64,000 bases of DNA from Chloroflexota bacterium (GCA_024434115.1 QMIT01000010.1:124001-188000), one strand, 5' to 3'. Shown: positions 27,445 through 37,250, counted from the stretch's first letter. Notes: generated from the sequence alone by a model not told the origin. A program made the numbers and translations.

Positions 27445-28353
27445 ATGTATCGGAAATTACACAGTATGTTTCTCAGCGTATGCCTCCTAGCAGTCGTCGT
27501 GACCTATTCCCAGCCAGCCTACGCCAATCCACCTCTCCAAGACCTCCCAAATTTGGCGGCAGTCCTTGAAGTCACCACCGATGGGGTTGAGATTTTGCCC
27601 AATGGCACAACCCAATGGATTGCCGTTAGTGGACGCTCAGGTGTATCAGCAGGCGATTCGATCCGCACGGATAATACTGGCTCGGCTTTTTTGGTCTGGT
27701 TTGAAGATGGCACACTGATCGAGATTGAGCCGAATTCATGGCTTTATATCAATGAGTTTAAGGGAACTGGGCCGGGTGGATTATTCTCGATTGACATCAC
27801 GCTGGTGGTGGGGCGTATTTTTAACAACGTCAACACCCTTGTTGACCCCAATTCACGCTATACGGTCAAAACCCCTACCATGCAAACTTCGGTGCGTGGC
27901 ACGATTTTTGGGGTGGATGTCAGCCCACGTTTGGAAACCACGTTGGTGGTCAATGATGGGTCTGTAGCGGGGACACAAGGCATACCTGCCTCGGTGTTAT
28001 TGGAGCTAAATGCGGGGTTCTGGGTACGTTCCGGATTACAAGAGCCATTTGGCAGTCCCTTAACGTTTGCAGAGGCTGGCAATGATCCGGTGGTCTTGGC
28101 ATTAATTGCGGGTGGGCAAAATTTGCAAAGTGGTGGCACGCCACTCAGCACGCCTGAACCAGCGGATGATACACCCCCTCCTGCCGCAACTGCCGAACCT
28201 GTCGGTGGGACAGGCCCTATGGCAACTGCTGAACCCAGCAATGACAATTCGAATGACGATCACGGGGGCGATTCTAACGACAACAACGATTCTAATGACA
28301 ACAGCAACGACAATCATGGTGGGGATGGCAACGACAATGGCGATGATGATTAG
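27445..28353 (+). CDS. Exported FecR-domain protein with Asn/Asp-rich tail
   Basis: 302 residues from the ATG at 27445, which has GGGAG at good spacing; an ATG two codons earlier sits too close to that site. A signal sequence ends near the ANPPLQ segment. The FecR-type domain (about 35-165) shows [30 protein letters not shown] and the family-typical [16 protein letters not shown]. The last 40 residues are a repetitive Ser/Asn/Asp/Gly tail ([14 protein letters not shown]) rich in acidic residues, possibly a calcium-binding or spacer element. FecR proteins often sit with sigma factors; none is adjacent here. Its stop overlaps that of trmD by 4 bases. Confidence 0.82.
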   Translation: MYRKLHSMFLSVCLLAVVVTYSQPAYANPPLQDLPNLAAVLEVTTDGVEILPNGTTQWIAVSGRSGVSAGDSIRTDNTGSAFLVWFEDGTLIEIEPNSWLYINEFKGTGPGGLFSIDITLVVGRIFNNVNTLVDPNSRYTVKTPTMQTSVRGTIFGVDVSPRLETTLVVNDGSVAGTQGIPASVLLELNAGFWVRSGLQEPFGSPLTFAEAGNDPVVLALIAGGQNLQSGGTPLSTPEPADDTPPPAATAEPVGGTGPMATAEPSNDNSNDDHGGDSNDNNDSNDNSNDNHGGDGNDNGDDD

Positions 28354-29084
28354 TCATTGCCTTTAGCGAGTTCCGCCAGATACCAACGTTCGGCTTCGGT
28401 CAAATCGGCGGTTAACAACATATCCGGGCGGCGCTGCCATGTGCGTTTAAGACTTGCGCGGCGTCGCCATTTTTCCACCTCGGCATGATGTCCGCTGACC
28501 AGTACATCCGGCACACGCAGCCCTCGGAATTCAGCAGGTTTGGTGTAATGTGGATATTCCAATAGCCCCGTTGCGTGGGAATCATCATCCGCCCCCCACT
28601 GCGCTCCTAACACCCCCGGCACAAGCCGAGAAACGGCATCCACAATAATCATTGCCGCCAATTCACCTCCCGTCAGCACATAATCACCAACGCTGATTTC
28701 ATCGGTGGCAACCGTTTGGCGTACCCGTTCATCAAAGCCCTCATAGCGTCCGCACACCAGAATTAGACGGGGATATTGGGCCAGTTCTTGCACGACCTTT
28801 TGATTGAATACCCGACCCTGTGGCGTCATCAAAATCACAGGCGTATGGGTATCCTCGCCCCGCACGGCTTCCACAGCACTCACGAGTGGCTCGACCTTCA
28901 TCACCATGCCTCCCCCACCACCATAAGGCGTATCGTCGGTGGTTTTGTGTTTGTCGGTGGCGTGATCGCGGATATTATGGAGATTGACCTGAATCAGGCC
29001 TTTTTCTTGGGCGCGTTTCAAGATACTTTCCGTCATGGGGCCTTCAAACATCGCAGGGAAAAGGGTCAGGATGTCAAAACGCAT
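28350..29084 (-). CDS. trmD: tRNA (guanine-37-N1)-methyltransferase TrmD
   Basis: 244 residues from the ATG at 29084 ([17 protein letters not shown]), the normal length and start; the frame runs further upstream but without homology. It methylates G37 of tRNAs with CCN, CUN or CGG anticodon contexts using SAM bound in a trefoil knot. Family motifs include [27 protein letters not shown] and [16 protein letters not shown]. The usual rpsP-rimM-trmD-rplS cluster is absent here. GAAGG lies 9 bases before the start. Confidence 0.96.
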   Translation of the reverse strand: MRFDILTLFPAMFEGPMTESILKRAQEKGLIQVNLHNIRDHATDKHKTTDDTPYGGGGGMVMKVEPLVSAVEAVRGEDTHTPVILMTPQGRVFNQKVVQELAQYPRLILVCGRYEGFDERVRQTVATDEISVGDYVLTGGELAAMIIVDAVSRLVPGVLGAQWGADDDSHATGLLEYPHYTKPAEFRGLRVPDVLVSGHHAEVEKWRRRASLKRTWQRRPDMLLTADLTEAERWYLAELAKGND

Positions 29085-29089
29085 GGTGA

Positions 29090-29117
29090 TTGGCCTTCTA
29101 TTGAAATATGTTAAGAT
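29090..29117 (+). promoter_or_regulatory. Promoter of the secreted unknown at 29143
   Basis: TTGGCC (29090-29095) and TAAGAT (29112-29117) are 16 bases apart. GAGG follows just before the ATG at 29143. The box region overlaps the divergent trmD leader. Confidence 0.5.
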
Positions 29118-29142
29118 ACCCATCATCGAATGAGGATAAATT

Positions 29143-30015
29143 ATGTTCAAGTTACTGACTATAGCCATTCTTGTTTTATGTATCCTATTTTCAATAGGTG
29201 TTGATGTATCTCCCAAAGCAGTTGGGTACGCCGATCCACCCAGAACGCCTACTTCCACGCCTGAAAATCAGGAACTTGTCAACCTCGTGAATGAGCTAAT
29301 CAGAGACGAAAGTTGTGTTTTGCCATGTTGGTGGGGATGGAATATTGGAGAAGATAATATTGAACAAGTTCAAACTACAGCCGAAAGGATTTGGGGTCAC
29401 AAGTTAACCACTGGTGAGTCAGAAGATTACATTGTCTACTCTCTGACCTTATATGAAAGCATGAATGCCGAAATAGAAGAATCTTTGAATTACTTAGGCG
29501 CTTTTGTGGATTTATGGATTGACTCTAGTAAGGATCAATTGATTGCCAGCCGATTTTATGTTGGATTTCCAAGAGCAAATTACGCTGATTTAGAACCTTA
29601 TATGATTGCTGGCATACTCTCAAAATATGGGGTGCCGGATGAGGTAACAGTAGATTTATTCGCTGTTACAAGTCCAATTGAGTTAATTTTAAGATATGAA
29701 CCGTTGAATTTATATGTGCAATATAATGTTACCTACGATGCTCCTTATTACCCTCCAGAAGATTACGCTATTCGCATATGCAATAATCTCGATAACATCG
29801 TAGAATTTCAAATGCAAGTTTCGATTTCACCAGAGGATGTCAATCTTCCCACAGGTTTTTGGGATAACCCTGCCTCAAGGAATGATTATGAGTTTGATAT
29901 TGAGGAGGCGAGTCACCTCTCTCTTGAGGAATTCACCGAAGTATTTTCACGCCCAAATCAATGTTTTGAAACTCTGCCAATCAGCGTACTTTCTAATCTA
30001 GAATCAACCTCATAG
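29143..30015 (+). CDS. Secreted protein of unknown function
   Basis: 290 residues. A hydrophobic signal or anchor (about 3-20) is followed by a short Pro/Thr linker (RTPTSTPE) and a folded region opening with [14 protein letters not shown], a cysteine/tryptophan motif that I associate with exported Chloroflexota proteins but cannot name. Later parts are rich in Tyr and acidic residues. No enzymatic signature is visible. The gene is clearly more AT-rich than its neighbours, which may mean relaxed selection or recent arrival. GAGG-ATAAATT-ATG gives a good start. Confidence 0.7.
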   Translation: MFKLLTIAILVLCILFSIGVDVSPKAVGYADPPRTPTSTPENQELVNLVNELIRDESCVLPCWWGWNIGEDNIEQVQTTAERIWGHKLTTGESEDYIVYSLTLYESMNAEIEESLNYLGAFVDLWIDSSKDQLIASRFYVGFPRANYADLEPYMIAGILSKYGVPDEVTVDLFAVTSPIELILRYEPLNLYVQYNVTYDAPYYPPEDYAIRICNNLDNIVEFQMQVSISPEDVNLPTGFWDNPASRNDYEFDIEEASHLSLEEFTEVFSRPNQCFETLPISVLSNLESTS

Positions 30016-30041
30016 TGCTGCTTGGGTTCAAACTGGGCATA

Positions 30042-30047
30042 AATTAG
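30042..30047 (+). other. No feature call: intergenic stretch 30016-30180
   Basis: The gap before hutI holds only a possible extended -10 box, TGC-TATATT at 30139-30147, with no matching -35. I see no RNA fold or repeat in the rest of it. Confidence 0.3.
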
Positions 30048-30180
30048 CCAATCGCGGTCTTCAACTCATAATCAATTGAAATATGCCTATATGCAAAAAT
30101 TTGCAAAACGCCTGTCACATGCGCGGCAGATGGCAGTGTGCTATATTCTGCCTTCACCAACCAAATTTTGGGAGTGAGAA

Positions 30181-31458
30181 ATGATGAGTCAGGCGGTTGA
30201 CCTTATTATCTATAACGCGCGGCAATTATGTACCATGCCCCTGCAAGACAATGGCCCCCAGCGTGGGCATCAGCTTGGAGATGTGGGGATGATTGAAGAT
30301 GGAGCCATTGCTATTCATGATGGCGAAATTGCGGCGATTGGTACGAGTGACGAGATTTGCCATAGCTATTATTCTGCGACGGTGCTAGATGTCACCAATT
30401 TAGTCGTGACCCCCGGCCTGATTGATCCTCACACCCATGCAGTTTGGGCAGGTGATCGCGCCGCCGAATTTGAACGCCGTATCGCTGGGGTGACCTATCA
30501 ACAATTGATGGCGGAGGGTGGTGGCATTAATTCCACTGTGCGTCAAACTCGCGCTGCTGATCTAGCTACATTGGTTGACCAAACCAAACCCCGCCTTGAG
30601 CGCATGATGCAGCATGGCACAACGACAGTGGAATGCAAAACGGGTTATGGCCTCGAAACGCATACCGAACTTAATATGCTGAATGCGATTGCGATTTTGG
30701 ATGCTGAACTGCCGCTAGATTTAATCCCCACCTTTTTGGGCGCTCATGCCGTGCCCCCTGAATACAAAAACGACCCCGATGTCTATGTGGATTTGCTGGT
30801 TCAGGAAATGATTCCCGCTGTCGCCACATGGAAAGCGGAACACTGGCCCGGTATGTTATTCTGCGATGTATTTTGTGAAAATGGCGCGTTTTCGGTGGAA
30901 CAAAGCCGCCGAATTTTGGAAGCTGGACAGATGGCAGGTTTGGGTCTCAAGATTCACAGCGATGAATTTGAATCGCTCGGTGGGACTCGTTTAGCGATTG
31001 AATTAGGTGCGGCCTCGGCTGACCATTTGGTAGCGACCAGCGATGAGGAAATCGCTCTGCTTGGTCAATCGAATACGGTTGCGGTGTCGCTGCCCTGCAC
31101 ACCATTTGGCTTGGGCCATCATCATTACAGCCGCGCCAAAGACATGTTAGACGCGGGAGTCGCTGTAGCCATCGCAACGGATTGTAATCCGGGGACAGCA
31201 TGGTGCGAAAGTATGCAGTTTGCAATGGCATTGGCGACCCGTTATTTACGCCTCACCCCGGCCCAAGCACTGGTCTGTGCGACGGTCAACGCGGCCTTTG
31301 CGATTGGGCGCGGCGGTGAAGTGGGTACATTGGGGGTCGGCAAACCCGCCGATTTGGTCATCTGGGAAATTGACGATTACCGCCATCTGGGGTATCGCTT
31401 CGGCTCGAATCTCGCCAAGACGGTTATCAAGCGGGGGCGGGTGGTGTTTGAACAGTAG
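30181..31458 (+). CDS. hutI: Imidazolonepropionase HutI
   Basis: 425 residues. It hydrolyses imidazolone-5-propionate to N-formimino-glutamate in histidine breakdown. The amidohydrolase metal site HTHAVWAGDRAAEFE follows TPGLIDP; further family motifs are CKTGYGL, GAHAVPPEY, KIHSDEFE and the acidic ATDCNPGTAWCESMQ. GGGAG lies upstream; ATG at 30181 or 30184 could start it. The other hut genes (hutH, hutU, hutG) are not in the window, so the gene is isolated from its pathway. It converges on rdgB with one base between the stops. Confidence 0.95.
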   Translation: MMSQAVDLIIYNARQLCTMPLQDNGPQRGHQLGDVGMIEDGAIAIHDGEIAAIGTSDEICHSYYSATVLDVTNLVVTPGLIDPHTHAVWAGDRAAEFERRIAGVTYQQLMAEGGGINSTVRQTRAADLATLVDQTKPRLERMMQHGTTTVECKTGYGLETHTELNMLNAIAILDAELPLDLIPTFLGAHAVPPEYKNDPDVYVDLLVQEMIPAVATWKAEHWPGMLFCDVFCENGAFSVEQSRRILEAGQMAGLGLKIHSDEFESLGGTRLAIELGAASADHLVATSDEEIALLGQSNTVAVSLPCTPFGLGHHHYSRAKDMLDAGVAVAIATDCNPGTAWCESMQFAMALATRYLRLTPAQALVCATVNAAFAIGRGGEVGTLGVGKPADLVIWEIDDYRHLGYRFGSNLAKTVIKRGRVVFEQ

Positions 31459-31459
31459 A

Positions 31460-32071
31460 TTACTGCCCCGCCAAGTAGCTTTTTAAGATCGGCAGTGAGG
31501 CTTTTAAGGCACGCCCGCGATGGCTGATGAGGTTCTTTTCATCAGAGGGTAATTCGGCCAACATCCGACCATCTGGCAGCAAAAACACGGGATCATAACC
31601 AAAGCCATTGTTGCCACGTGGCTCAAACCCGATATGCCCTTCGACCCGCCCCTCGGCAAATTTGGGTGACTGATTGGGTAAGGCTATCCCGATGACACAA
31701 GCAAAATGGGCGGTGCGCTGTGGCATCTCAACATGGGCCAGATTCTTGAGCAGCAGTTGATACCGGTCTACATCAGAGACGGCTTCGGGAGCACCATAGC
31801 GGGCCGAGTAGACCCCCGGCGCACCATTGAGGGCATCTACGACTAAACCGGAATCATCGGCAAGGGTGAGCATCCCGGCGGCGTTGGCATAGGCTTCAGC
31901 TTTGAGGCCAGCATTCTCTTCAAAAGTCGCGCCCGTTTCCTCCACCTCCATATGACCCAGCCCCACATCCCACAAGGACAGCCATTGAATATCACCGAGG
32001 TCATCCAAGATTTCTTGATATTCCTTGAGTTTGCCGGGATTTTTGGTCGCCACCAACAATTTTTGTGCCAT
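31460..32071 (-). CDS. rdgB: dITP/XTP pyrophosphatase (RdgB/HAM1)
   Basis: 203 residues. The N-terminal LLVATKNPGKLKEYQEIL, then ENAGLKAEAYA, LTLADDSGLVVDALNGAPGVYSARY and NGFGYDPVFLLPDGRMLAELP are the full set of Ham1 motifs. The enzyme removes deaminated purine nucleoside triphosphates from the pool. AAGGG lies 8 bases before the ATG. The Ham1 C-terminal SHRGRAL is present, so the protein is complete. Confidence 0.96.
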   Translation of the reverse strand: MAQKLLVATKNPGKLKEYQEILDDLGDIQWLSLWDVGLGHMEVEETGATFEENAGLKAEAYANAAGMLTLADDSGLVVDALNGAPGVYSARYGAPEAVSDVDRYQLLLKNLAHVEMPQRTAHFACVIGIALPNQSPKFAEGRVEGHIGFEPRGNNGFGYDPVFLLPDGRMLAELPSDEKNLISHRGRALKASLPILKSYLAGQ

Positions 32072-32130
32072 GTTTTCTACCCTTGACTGTACACTATAGA
32101 GAGGGGGATTTTAGCAGAGGGGAAGGGCAA

Positions 32131-32790
32131 ATGATCTGGGTAATTTGGGGTCTTGTCGGGCTGTTGGTCGGCGGATTTTTATTTATTTTGATGACCGACG
32201 GGCGTTATTTTGGCAAAACATTGATGTATTGGGTCTATAATCGGATTGGCCCTGCCGCCTTTGGATCGCGCAGTGAGGCGAGGGATTGGCAGAATCTATT
32301 AGCCAGCTTGCATCTGCGAGGGGATGAACAGGTTTTGGATGTCGGTACGGCGGTGGGTGATTTACCACTGACGATTGCCGCTCAAGCTGATTTTCATGGA
32401 CATACCATCGGAATTGATTGGTCGCCGCGTATGATGGAGGCTGCCAACGCTGAGGCTGAGAAACGTGGATTATCAGCGCGGGTGGATTTTCGGGTCGTAG
32501 ATGTGCGCCAACCCTTGCCATTTAATGACATCTCATTTGATGTCATTTTCTGCTTCGGCTTGATCGAAACACTGCCTAATGCTCAAGCTGTGTTACAGGA
32601 ATTCTCGCGCCTACTGAAACCTCATGGGATACTTGCCTTGAGTCTCTATAAGGGACGGTCATCGTGGAGCGCCGCGCTGGATTTGAAGTGGTATCAAACC
32701 CATTTGGCAAATTTGGGCCGACCTTTGCAAGAAATTCAAACCCTGCCGTTTAGAAATAGCCAAGATGTCGTGGTTGCCAAATTCGGGTAA
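32131..32790 (+). CDS. Membrane-anchored class I SAM methyltransferase
   Basis: 219 residues from the ATG at 32131, which has GGAAGGG upstream; the longer open frame to 32065 overlaps rdgB and lacks a site. One N-terminal hydrophobic span (about 2-22) is followed by a Rossmann methyltransferase with motif I VLDVGTAVGDLPL, motif II GIDWSPRMM and FDVIFCFGLIETLP. The substrate is unknown; the anchor suggests a membrane-bound or lipid acceptor, by inference. It is a Methyltransf_11-type protein, not a specific UbiE. Confidence 0.8.
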   Translation: MIWVIWGLVGLLVGGFLFILMTDGRYFGKTLMYWVYNRIGPAAFGSRSEARDWQNLLASLHLRGDEQVLDVGTAVGDLPLTIAAQADFHGHTIGIDWSPRMMEAANAEAEKRGLSARVDFRVVDVRQPLPFNDISFDVIFCFGLIETLPNAQAVLQEFSRLLKPHGILALSLYKGRSSWSAALDLKWYQTHLANLGRPLQEIQTLPFRNSQDVVVAKFG

Positions 32791-32840
32791 TCATGACTAT
32801 CCTCAAACCCTAATGCAAAACGATTGAAAGGTGATTCGGC

Positions 32841-33953
32841 ATGAAATCAACACGTCTCTGGTTTGGCATTTTTACCGTATTTCTGCTGGGGTTAACGGGT
32901 ATTGGCCTCGTCAGTTCCGCCCCAAACACCAGCCGATTAGCGGATGTTGCCACGCCCACCCCTGCCAGTGCCACCGCCACACCAATACCCAGTGCAATTG
33001 GCCCGACCTTCGCCGCGAATGTCAATCCATTAACGGGGCTGACCGTCGCTGACCCGTCGGTATTAGACCGCCGCCCCATTGCCGTCAAGGTGAGTAACGC
33101 CCCGGCCTCGGTGCGCCCCCAAGCGGGTTTGGCGTATGCCGATATTGTGTTTGAGCATTACCTTGAAGCCAATTATACGCGCTATACGGCACTGTTTTAT
33201 GGTAATACTGTCGAACGGGTGGGGTCGGTTCGCAGTGCCCGATTGATTGATCTGCAAATTCCGCGCATGTACCAAGCAATTTTGGCCTTTGCCGGGGCGA
33301 GTGGGCCTGTGCGTGAACGTATTTTGAACAGTGCCTTTGCCGATCGTGCCCTTGAAGGCGTTACCACAGGACAACCGCGCTTTTTCCGTGACCCGCTGAT
33401 CCCCGTGCCCGATAACCTCTTTGCAAATCCAGCCAAAATCTGGGAACGGGCTGCCCGCGATGGACAAAACGTTCGGCCTAATCTGGATGGCATGGTCTTT
33501 TTGCAGGATGTTCCGCCAAATCCCGATGGCACGGCGAATGACATCACCATTGCCTATGGGCCGGACACGGTACGCTGGCACTATGATGCCGAGGCAGGGG
33601 TATACTACCGCTTTGTAGACGATGAACTGCATGTGGATGCGCTGGATCAGACTCCTATCACCGCCGCCAATGTGGTCGTCTTAGGCGTTAATCATGTGAC
33701 CGATTACACCATTATCGAGCATCAGGTGGGGGACGCCAAAAACTACTCCATCGAGATTCAACTTTGGACATTGGGGCCAGCGACGATTTTCCGGGATGGG
33801 CAGCGTTATGAAGGGCGTTGGCATCGCTGGCAGGATGAGGTGGTGCTGACCTTTTGGCGCGATGATTCAATGGTGGAACGGATGTATCTCAAGCCGGGGG
33901 TCACATGGTTTCAAGTCATCCCGTTGGATTTTCAGGGCATGACCATCGAATAA
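32841..33953 (+). CDS. DUF3048-domain (YerB-like) exported protein
   Basis: 370 residues with a signal or anchor (about 5-27), a Thr/Pro/Ala linker (TPTPASATATPIPSA), and a DUF3048 domain opening with NPLTGLTVADPSVLDRRP and IAVKVSNAPASVRPQAGLAYADIV. Other conserved points are RVGSVRSARLIDLQI and a C-terminal MYLKPGVTWFQVIP. YerB of Bacillus is a lipoprotein of unknown function; here no lipobox is evident. The next gene begins 31 bases later on the same strand. Confidence 0.88.
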   Translation: MKSTRLWFGIFTVFLLGLTGIGLVSSAPNTSRLADVATPTPASATATPIPSAIGPTFAANVNPLTGLTVADPSVLDRRPIAVKVSNAPASVRPQAGLAYADIVFEHYLEANYTRYTALFYGNTVERVGSVRSARLIDLQIPRMYQAILAFAGASGPVRERILNSAFADRALEGVTTGQPRFFRDPLIPVPDNLFANPAKIWERAARDGQNVRPNLDGMVFLQDVPPNPDGTANDITIAYGPDTVRWHYDAEAGVYYRFVDDELHVDALDQTPITAANVVVLGVNHVTDYTIIEHQVGDAKNYSIEIQLWTLGPATIFRDGQRYEGRWHRWQDEVVLTFWRDDSMVERMYLKPGVTWFQVIPLDFQGMTIE

Positions 33954-33984
33954 GCGTTTGAGGTAGTCAAGGTGTAGAGGGAAT

Positions 33985-34794
33985 ATGAAAAAAACGGCCT
34001 GCTTCATTGGGTTCATCATGTTACTAAGCAGTGGTCAGGTGGTGGCCCAGACAGATGAACCTCCCGTAATCTGGCAGCCTACTCCCGGCACGACATGGCA
34101 GTGGCAGCTAACAGGGGACATCAACACCGCATGGGATGTTGAGATGTATGACATTGACCTGTTTGATGCCCCGCCGGAAACCATTAACGAACTCCATGAA
34201 GCAGGCCGAATCGTGATTTGTTATTTCAGTGCGGGCAGCTTTGAAGATTGGCGACCCGATGCCGACCAATTCCCCAAAAAGGTCTTAGGCAAGGCCCTCG
34301 ATGATTGGCCCGGTGAACGCTGGTTGGATATTCGGCGTATCGGGGATTTAGCGCCTATCATGACCGCCCGTCTTGACTTAGCGGTGGAGAAAAAATGTGA
34401 TGGGGTCGAGCCGGATAATGTGGATGGGTATACTAACCAGACAGGCTTCTCATTGGACAGCGATGACCAATTGGCTTATAACCTGTGGTTGGCGGAAGAA
34501 GCCCATGAGCGCAATCTTTCCATCGGCCTCAAAAATGACCTCGATCAGGTTAGCTATCTCGTAGAATCTTTCGATTGGGCGCTGAATGAGCAGTGTTTTG
34601 AATATAATGAATGTGAACTGCTGCTGCCCTTTATTGAAGCAAACAAGGCCGTTTTTGGGGTGGAATATGTTGAGGAGGGTGGTGATCCAAAAGATTACTG
34701 CCCCGTCGCTAATGAATTAGGTTTTTCGTGGCTGACCAAAACCCTTGATTTAGCCGATGAGCCGCCGCGTGGATGTTGGGAAGGGAATTTCTAA
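33985..34794 (+). CDS. Exported GH114-type endo-alpha-1,4-polygalactosaminidase-like protein
   Basis: 269 residues with a signal peptide ending near VVAQTDE. The TIM-barrel of the TM1410/GH114 family is shown by TTWQWQLTG, YDIDLFD, ICYFSAGSFEDWRPD, WLDIRR, GVEPDNVDGYTN and LSIGLKNDLDQ. Asp and Glu residues in the D-x-D and EPDN motifs fit the catalytic acids of the family. Predicted substrates are galactosamine-containing exopolysaccharides. The stop codon is directly abutted by the TTG start of the ABC ATPase, so the two are translated from one mRNA. Confidence 0.87.
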   Translation: MKKTACFIGFIMLLSSGQVVAQTDEPPVIWQPTPGTTWQWQLTGDINTAWDVEMYDIDLFDAPPETINELHEAGRIVICYFSAGSFEDWRPDADQFPKKVLGKALDDWPGERWLDIRRIGDLAPIMTARLDLAVEKKCDGVEPDNVDGYTNQTGFSLDSDDQLAYNLWLAEEAHERNLSIGLKNDLDQVSYLVESFDWALNEQCFEYNECELLLPFIEANKAVFGVEYVEEGGDPKDYCPVANELGFSWLTKTLDLADEPPRGCWEGNF

Positions 34795-35502
34795 TTGTCA
34801 GAGACACCCGTTATTCGGACTGAGCATTTATGTAAATCACTGCCTGTTGGAGGGCAGATGTTGGAGATTTTGAAGGACATCACCCTCGATATTTGGCCTC
34901 AAGAGATGGTGGCGATTATCGGGCCATCGGGCAGCGGCAAAAGCACTTTGATGGGACTGATGGGAGGGCTTGATTCAGCGACCAGCGGCAAGATATATCT
35001 GGATGGCGAGGACATTACCATCTTAGGCGAACGTGCTCTGACGCGGATGCGGAATCAAAAAATCGGTTTCGTGTTCCAATATTTTAATCTGGTGCCAACC
35101 CTCAACGCGCTCGAAAATGTCATGCTACCCCTGCAATACGCCCCGAACAGCCCTCGGCGGGGTCACAAAAAACGTGCCCAAGAACTACTTGAAATGCTGA
35201 ATTTGGGTGAACGCATGAATCACAATGCCCGTCAGTTATCGGGTGGGGAACAGCAGCGGGTAGCGATTGCACGGGCGCTGGCGAACAGTCCCTCGATTTT
35301 GCTGTGTGATGAACCCACCGGAAATCTGGATCGCGCATCAACAGCATTGGTTACTGATGCCCTGTTTCAAGTGCGCGAAAATACTGGAACGACGGTGGTC
35401 GTGGTGACACACAATCCTACATTGGCAAAACGCATGAATCGGATTGTTGAACTTGTTGATGGGCAAATCGTACCCTCCCCTGCTACAATTGCTGCCCCAT
35501 AA
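34795..35502 (+). CDS. ABC transporter ATPase, LolD/MacB type, without a permease
   Basis: 235 residues. Walker [10 protein letters not shown] (43-51), Q-loop [21 protein letters not shown], signature [15 protein letters not shown] (about 148), Walker [13 protein letters not shown]. The FQYFNLVP Q-loop places it in the LolD/MacB group, whose members power export of lipoproteins, peptides or drugs by mechanotransmission. The start is a TTG right after the GH114 stop codon. No FtsX-like permease is encoded on either side, which is unusual for this class. Confidence 0.92.
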   Translation: MSETPVIRTEHLCKSLPVGGQMLEILKDITLDIWPQEMVAIIGPSGSGKSTLMGLMGGLDSATSGKIYLDGEDITILGERALTRMRNQKIGFVFQYFNLVPTLNALENVMLPLQYAPNSPRRGHKKRAQELLEMLNLGERMNHNARQLSGGEQQRVAIARALANSPSILLCDEPTGNLDRASTALVTDALFQVRENTGTTVVVVTHNPTLAKRMNRIVELVDGQIVPSPATIAAP

Positions 35503-35528
35503 ACTACCCATTATGAAAGACTGGCTGA

Positions 35529-36617
35529 ATGGAAACTGAAATCTCGACAAAACCCACTGTTGAAGTGGATGATAAGAAACTGAAACGTCAAAAACGCGCC
35601 CGCACGGCCCTGCGAATCTTTGGCAGTATCTTTGAAAAACTCCTCACCCGCACGGTGGTGACAGGCCTCGAAAATATTCCCAAGCAAGGGCCCGTCTTGT
35701 TTGGGCCAAATCATTTTTCGACGTATGACGCACTCATTTTGATGATTCACCTGCCCAAAGAAGCCCAATTTGTCGGCCCCGGCGATTTTAAACTGCTGTG
35801 GCCCGCGAATCTGGTAGTCGAAAATTTGGGCCTGATTCTGACGGATCGTGGTTCGGTAGATCGTCATAGCCTTAAGCAGATGGAAGATGTGCTAAAAAAT
35901 GGCGGGATGCTGGGGTTGTTCCCCGAAGGTGGCACATGGGAAAAAGGCATCCATGATGTCAAATCCGGTGCGGCTTATCTTTCGATGGTGACGGGTGCGA
36001 CAATTGTGCCGATGTCGCTGGGGGGAACCTATTGGGCATGGGACAACATTCTACGTTTGAAGCGTCCACGTATCACGATACATTTTGGTGAGCCGATTCC
36101 GCCGATTCAAACCAGCGGCAACCGCAAAACGCGCCAACAAGAATTGCAGCAGGCCAGCGAAGATTTGATGGATCGTGTTTACGCCAAACTACCGCCGGAA
36201 GATCAGAAACTATATGATGACGTGCCGCGCAAACGCTACCGTGCCGAGTTGGAATTTATGCCGGATACGTTTAAGCCAGAAAATGTACCCTCGCTATCGG
36301 GGTTGACCGAACTCATCAGTAAGCCAAATTTGTTCTATCCGATGCACCGCAACGCCAAATTACCCTGCCGTCCGTTTGTCCAGCGCAAAGGCCAATTTAC
36401 CCCCGCCCGTGAATTTCAGGTGGCGGTGTTGGCGCTGCAAGAAGCCTTTAATACGATTTTTAAAGGCTATCTGGAATATCGGCTGGGGGATGAAAAAGCC
36501 GCGCTGATTCGACGCGATTTTGAGGAATTTTTACCCCTGATTGAACAGGCCATTAAAGCCGATGTCGCTATCAAATTTAAACCGATTGAGTGGATGGTTG
36601 AGGACGGACAGCAGTAG
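35529..36617 (+). CDS. PlsC-type 1-acylglycerol-3-phosphate acyltransferase, extended
   Basis: 362 residues, longer than typical PlsC (about 240). The acyltransferase block has the H(X)4D motif HFSTYD (His62-Asp67) and FPEG (131-134), with a third block at TIVPMSLGG. It likely esterifies lysophosphatidate or another lysolipid at the membrane. The last 130 residues form a helical extension with no catalytic motif I know (ELEFMPDTFKPENVPS; YLEYRLGDEKAA). It starts 26 bases after the ABC ATPase on the same strand. Confidence 0.85.
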   Translation: METEISTKPTVEVDDKKLKRQKRARTALRIFGSIFEKLLTRTVVTGLENIPKQGPVLFGPNHFSTYDALILMIHLPKEAQFVGPGDFKLLWPANLVVENLGLILTDRGSVDRHSLKQMEDVLKNGGMLGLFPEGGTWEKGIHDVKSGAAYLSMVTGATIVPMSLGGTYWAWDNILRLKRPRITIHFGEPIPPIQTSGNRKTRQQELQQASEDLMDRVYAKLPPEDQKLYDDVPRKRYRAELEFMPDTFKPENVPSLSGLTELISKPNLFYPMHRNAKLPCRPFVQRKGQFTPAREFQVAVLALQEAFNTIFKGYLEYRLGDEKAALIRRDFEEFLPLIEQAIKADVAIKFKPIEWMVEDGQQ

Positions 36618-36624
36618 CGGGTTC

Positions 36625-36661
36625 AATAAAAAATTAATGGGTGGTCAAAAGCCACCCATTT
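36625..36661 (-). terminator. Terminator between the acyltransferase and STAS genes
   Basis: A perfect AATGGGTGG/CCACCCATT stem with a 7-base loop (36636-36660). On the minus strand it is followed by AATTTTTTATT, ideal for the STAS gene; on the plus strand the T-tract is weak but it probably also stops the convergent acyltransferase transcript. Confidence 0.85.
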
Positions 36662-36664
36662 GAT

Positions 36665-37045
36665 TTATGCCCAAGCATCACGATTATGTGAATTACGGCG
36701 GGTTTGGCTGTTGGCAAGTGCCGACTGCCAAGATTCATAGATGGGAATAACCAGATCGGCACCGTTTAAATAGAGTGCCTCGTAGACATGCGGTTGGGGT
36801 TTTGCCAGCGACATTTGACCGCCCTGACCTGTTACCGTACCACATGCTTCCACTAAACATCCGATGGCATAACTGGAGACAAAATCCACCTCTGCCAAAT
36901 CAATCACGATGTTGAGACCCGGATACTCCTGAATAATGCTCCACAAGATTGGTTCAATGCCCCGACAGCCCTGTGTATCCAGCCGACCATCCATGACAAT
37001 CACCGCACTCATACTGGAAACAGCATAGTGTTTGAGAGTAGCCAT
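36665..37045 (-). CDS. STAS-domain protein (anti-sigma-factor antagonist type)
   Basis: 126 residues, a single STAS domain: AVIVMDGRLDTQGC, NIVIDLAEVDFVSSYAIGCLVEAC and GGQMSLAKPQPHVYEAL. The VSSYAIG segment holds the serine that is phosphorylated in SpoIIAA/RsbV proteins. Such proteins bind anti-sigma kinases and release a sigma factor. No kinase or sigma partner is adjacent. The C-terminal tail (SQTRRNSHNRDAW) is basic. It is transcribed alone, ending at a strong terminator. Confidence 0.85.
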   Translation of the reverse strand: MATLKHYAVSSMSAVIVMDGRLDTQGCRGIEPILWSIIQEYPGLNIVIDLAEVDFVSSYAIGCLVEACGTVTGQGGQMSLAKPQPHVYEALYLNGADLVIPIYESWQSALANSQTRRNSHNRDAWA

Positions 37046-37250
37046 ATACTTTCTGGATAAAGATAATTGCAGGTACCCGATAATAGTACCGTGTACCTAT
37101 ATCATACACGCATTTTTCAAAAATCCATCGGTGTATTACCATAGGACTGTCAGCAAATTGTCTAAAATTACCCTAAAGTCGGTATCTGGTAAGAGTCTGG
37201 CAGGTTTTGGGTGAAAGCCGCCTTACAGATTTTTGGTCTAGGAAAAGCTA

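Noticed and set aside
28260-28350. Possible CRISPR or tandem-repeat array
   Set aside because: The repeats are in-frame codon repeats of a protein tail without spacers.
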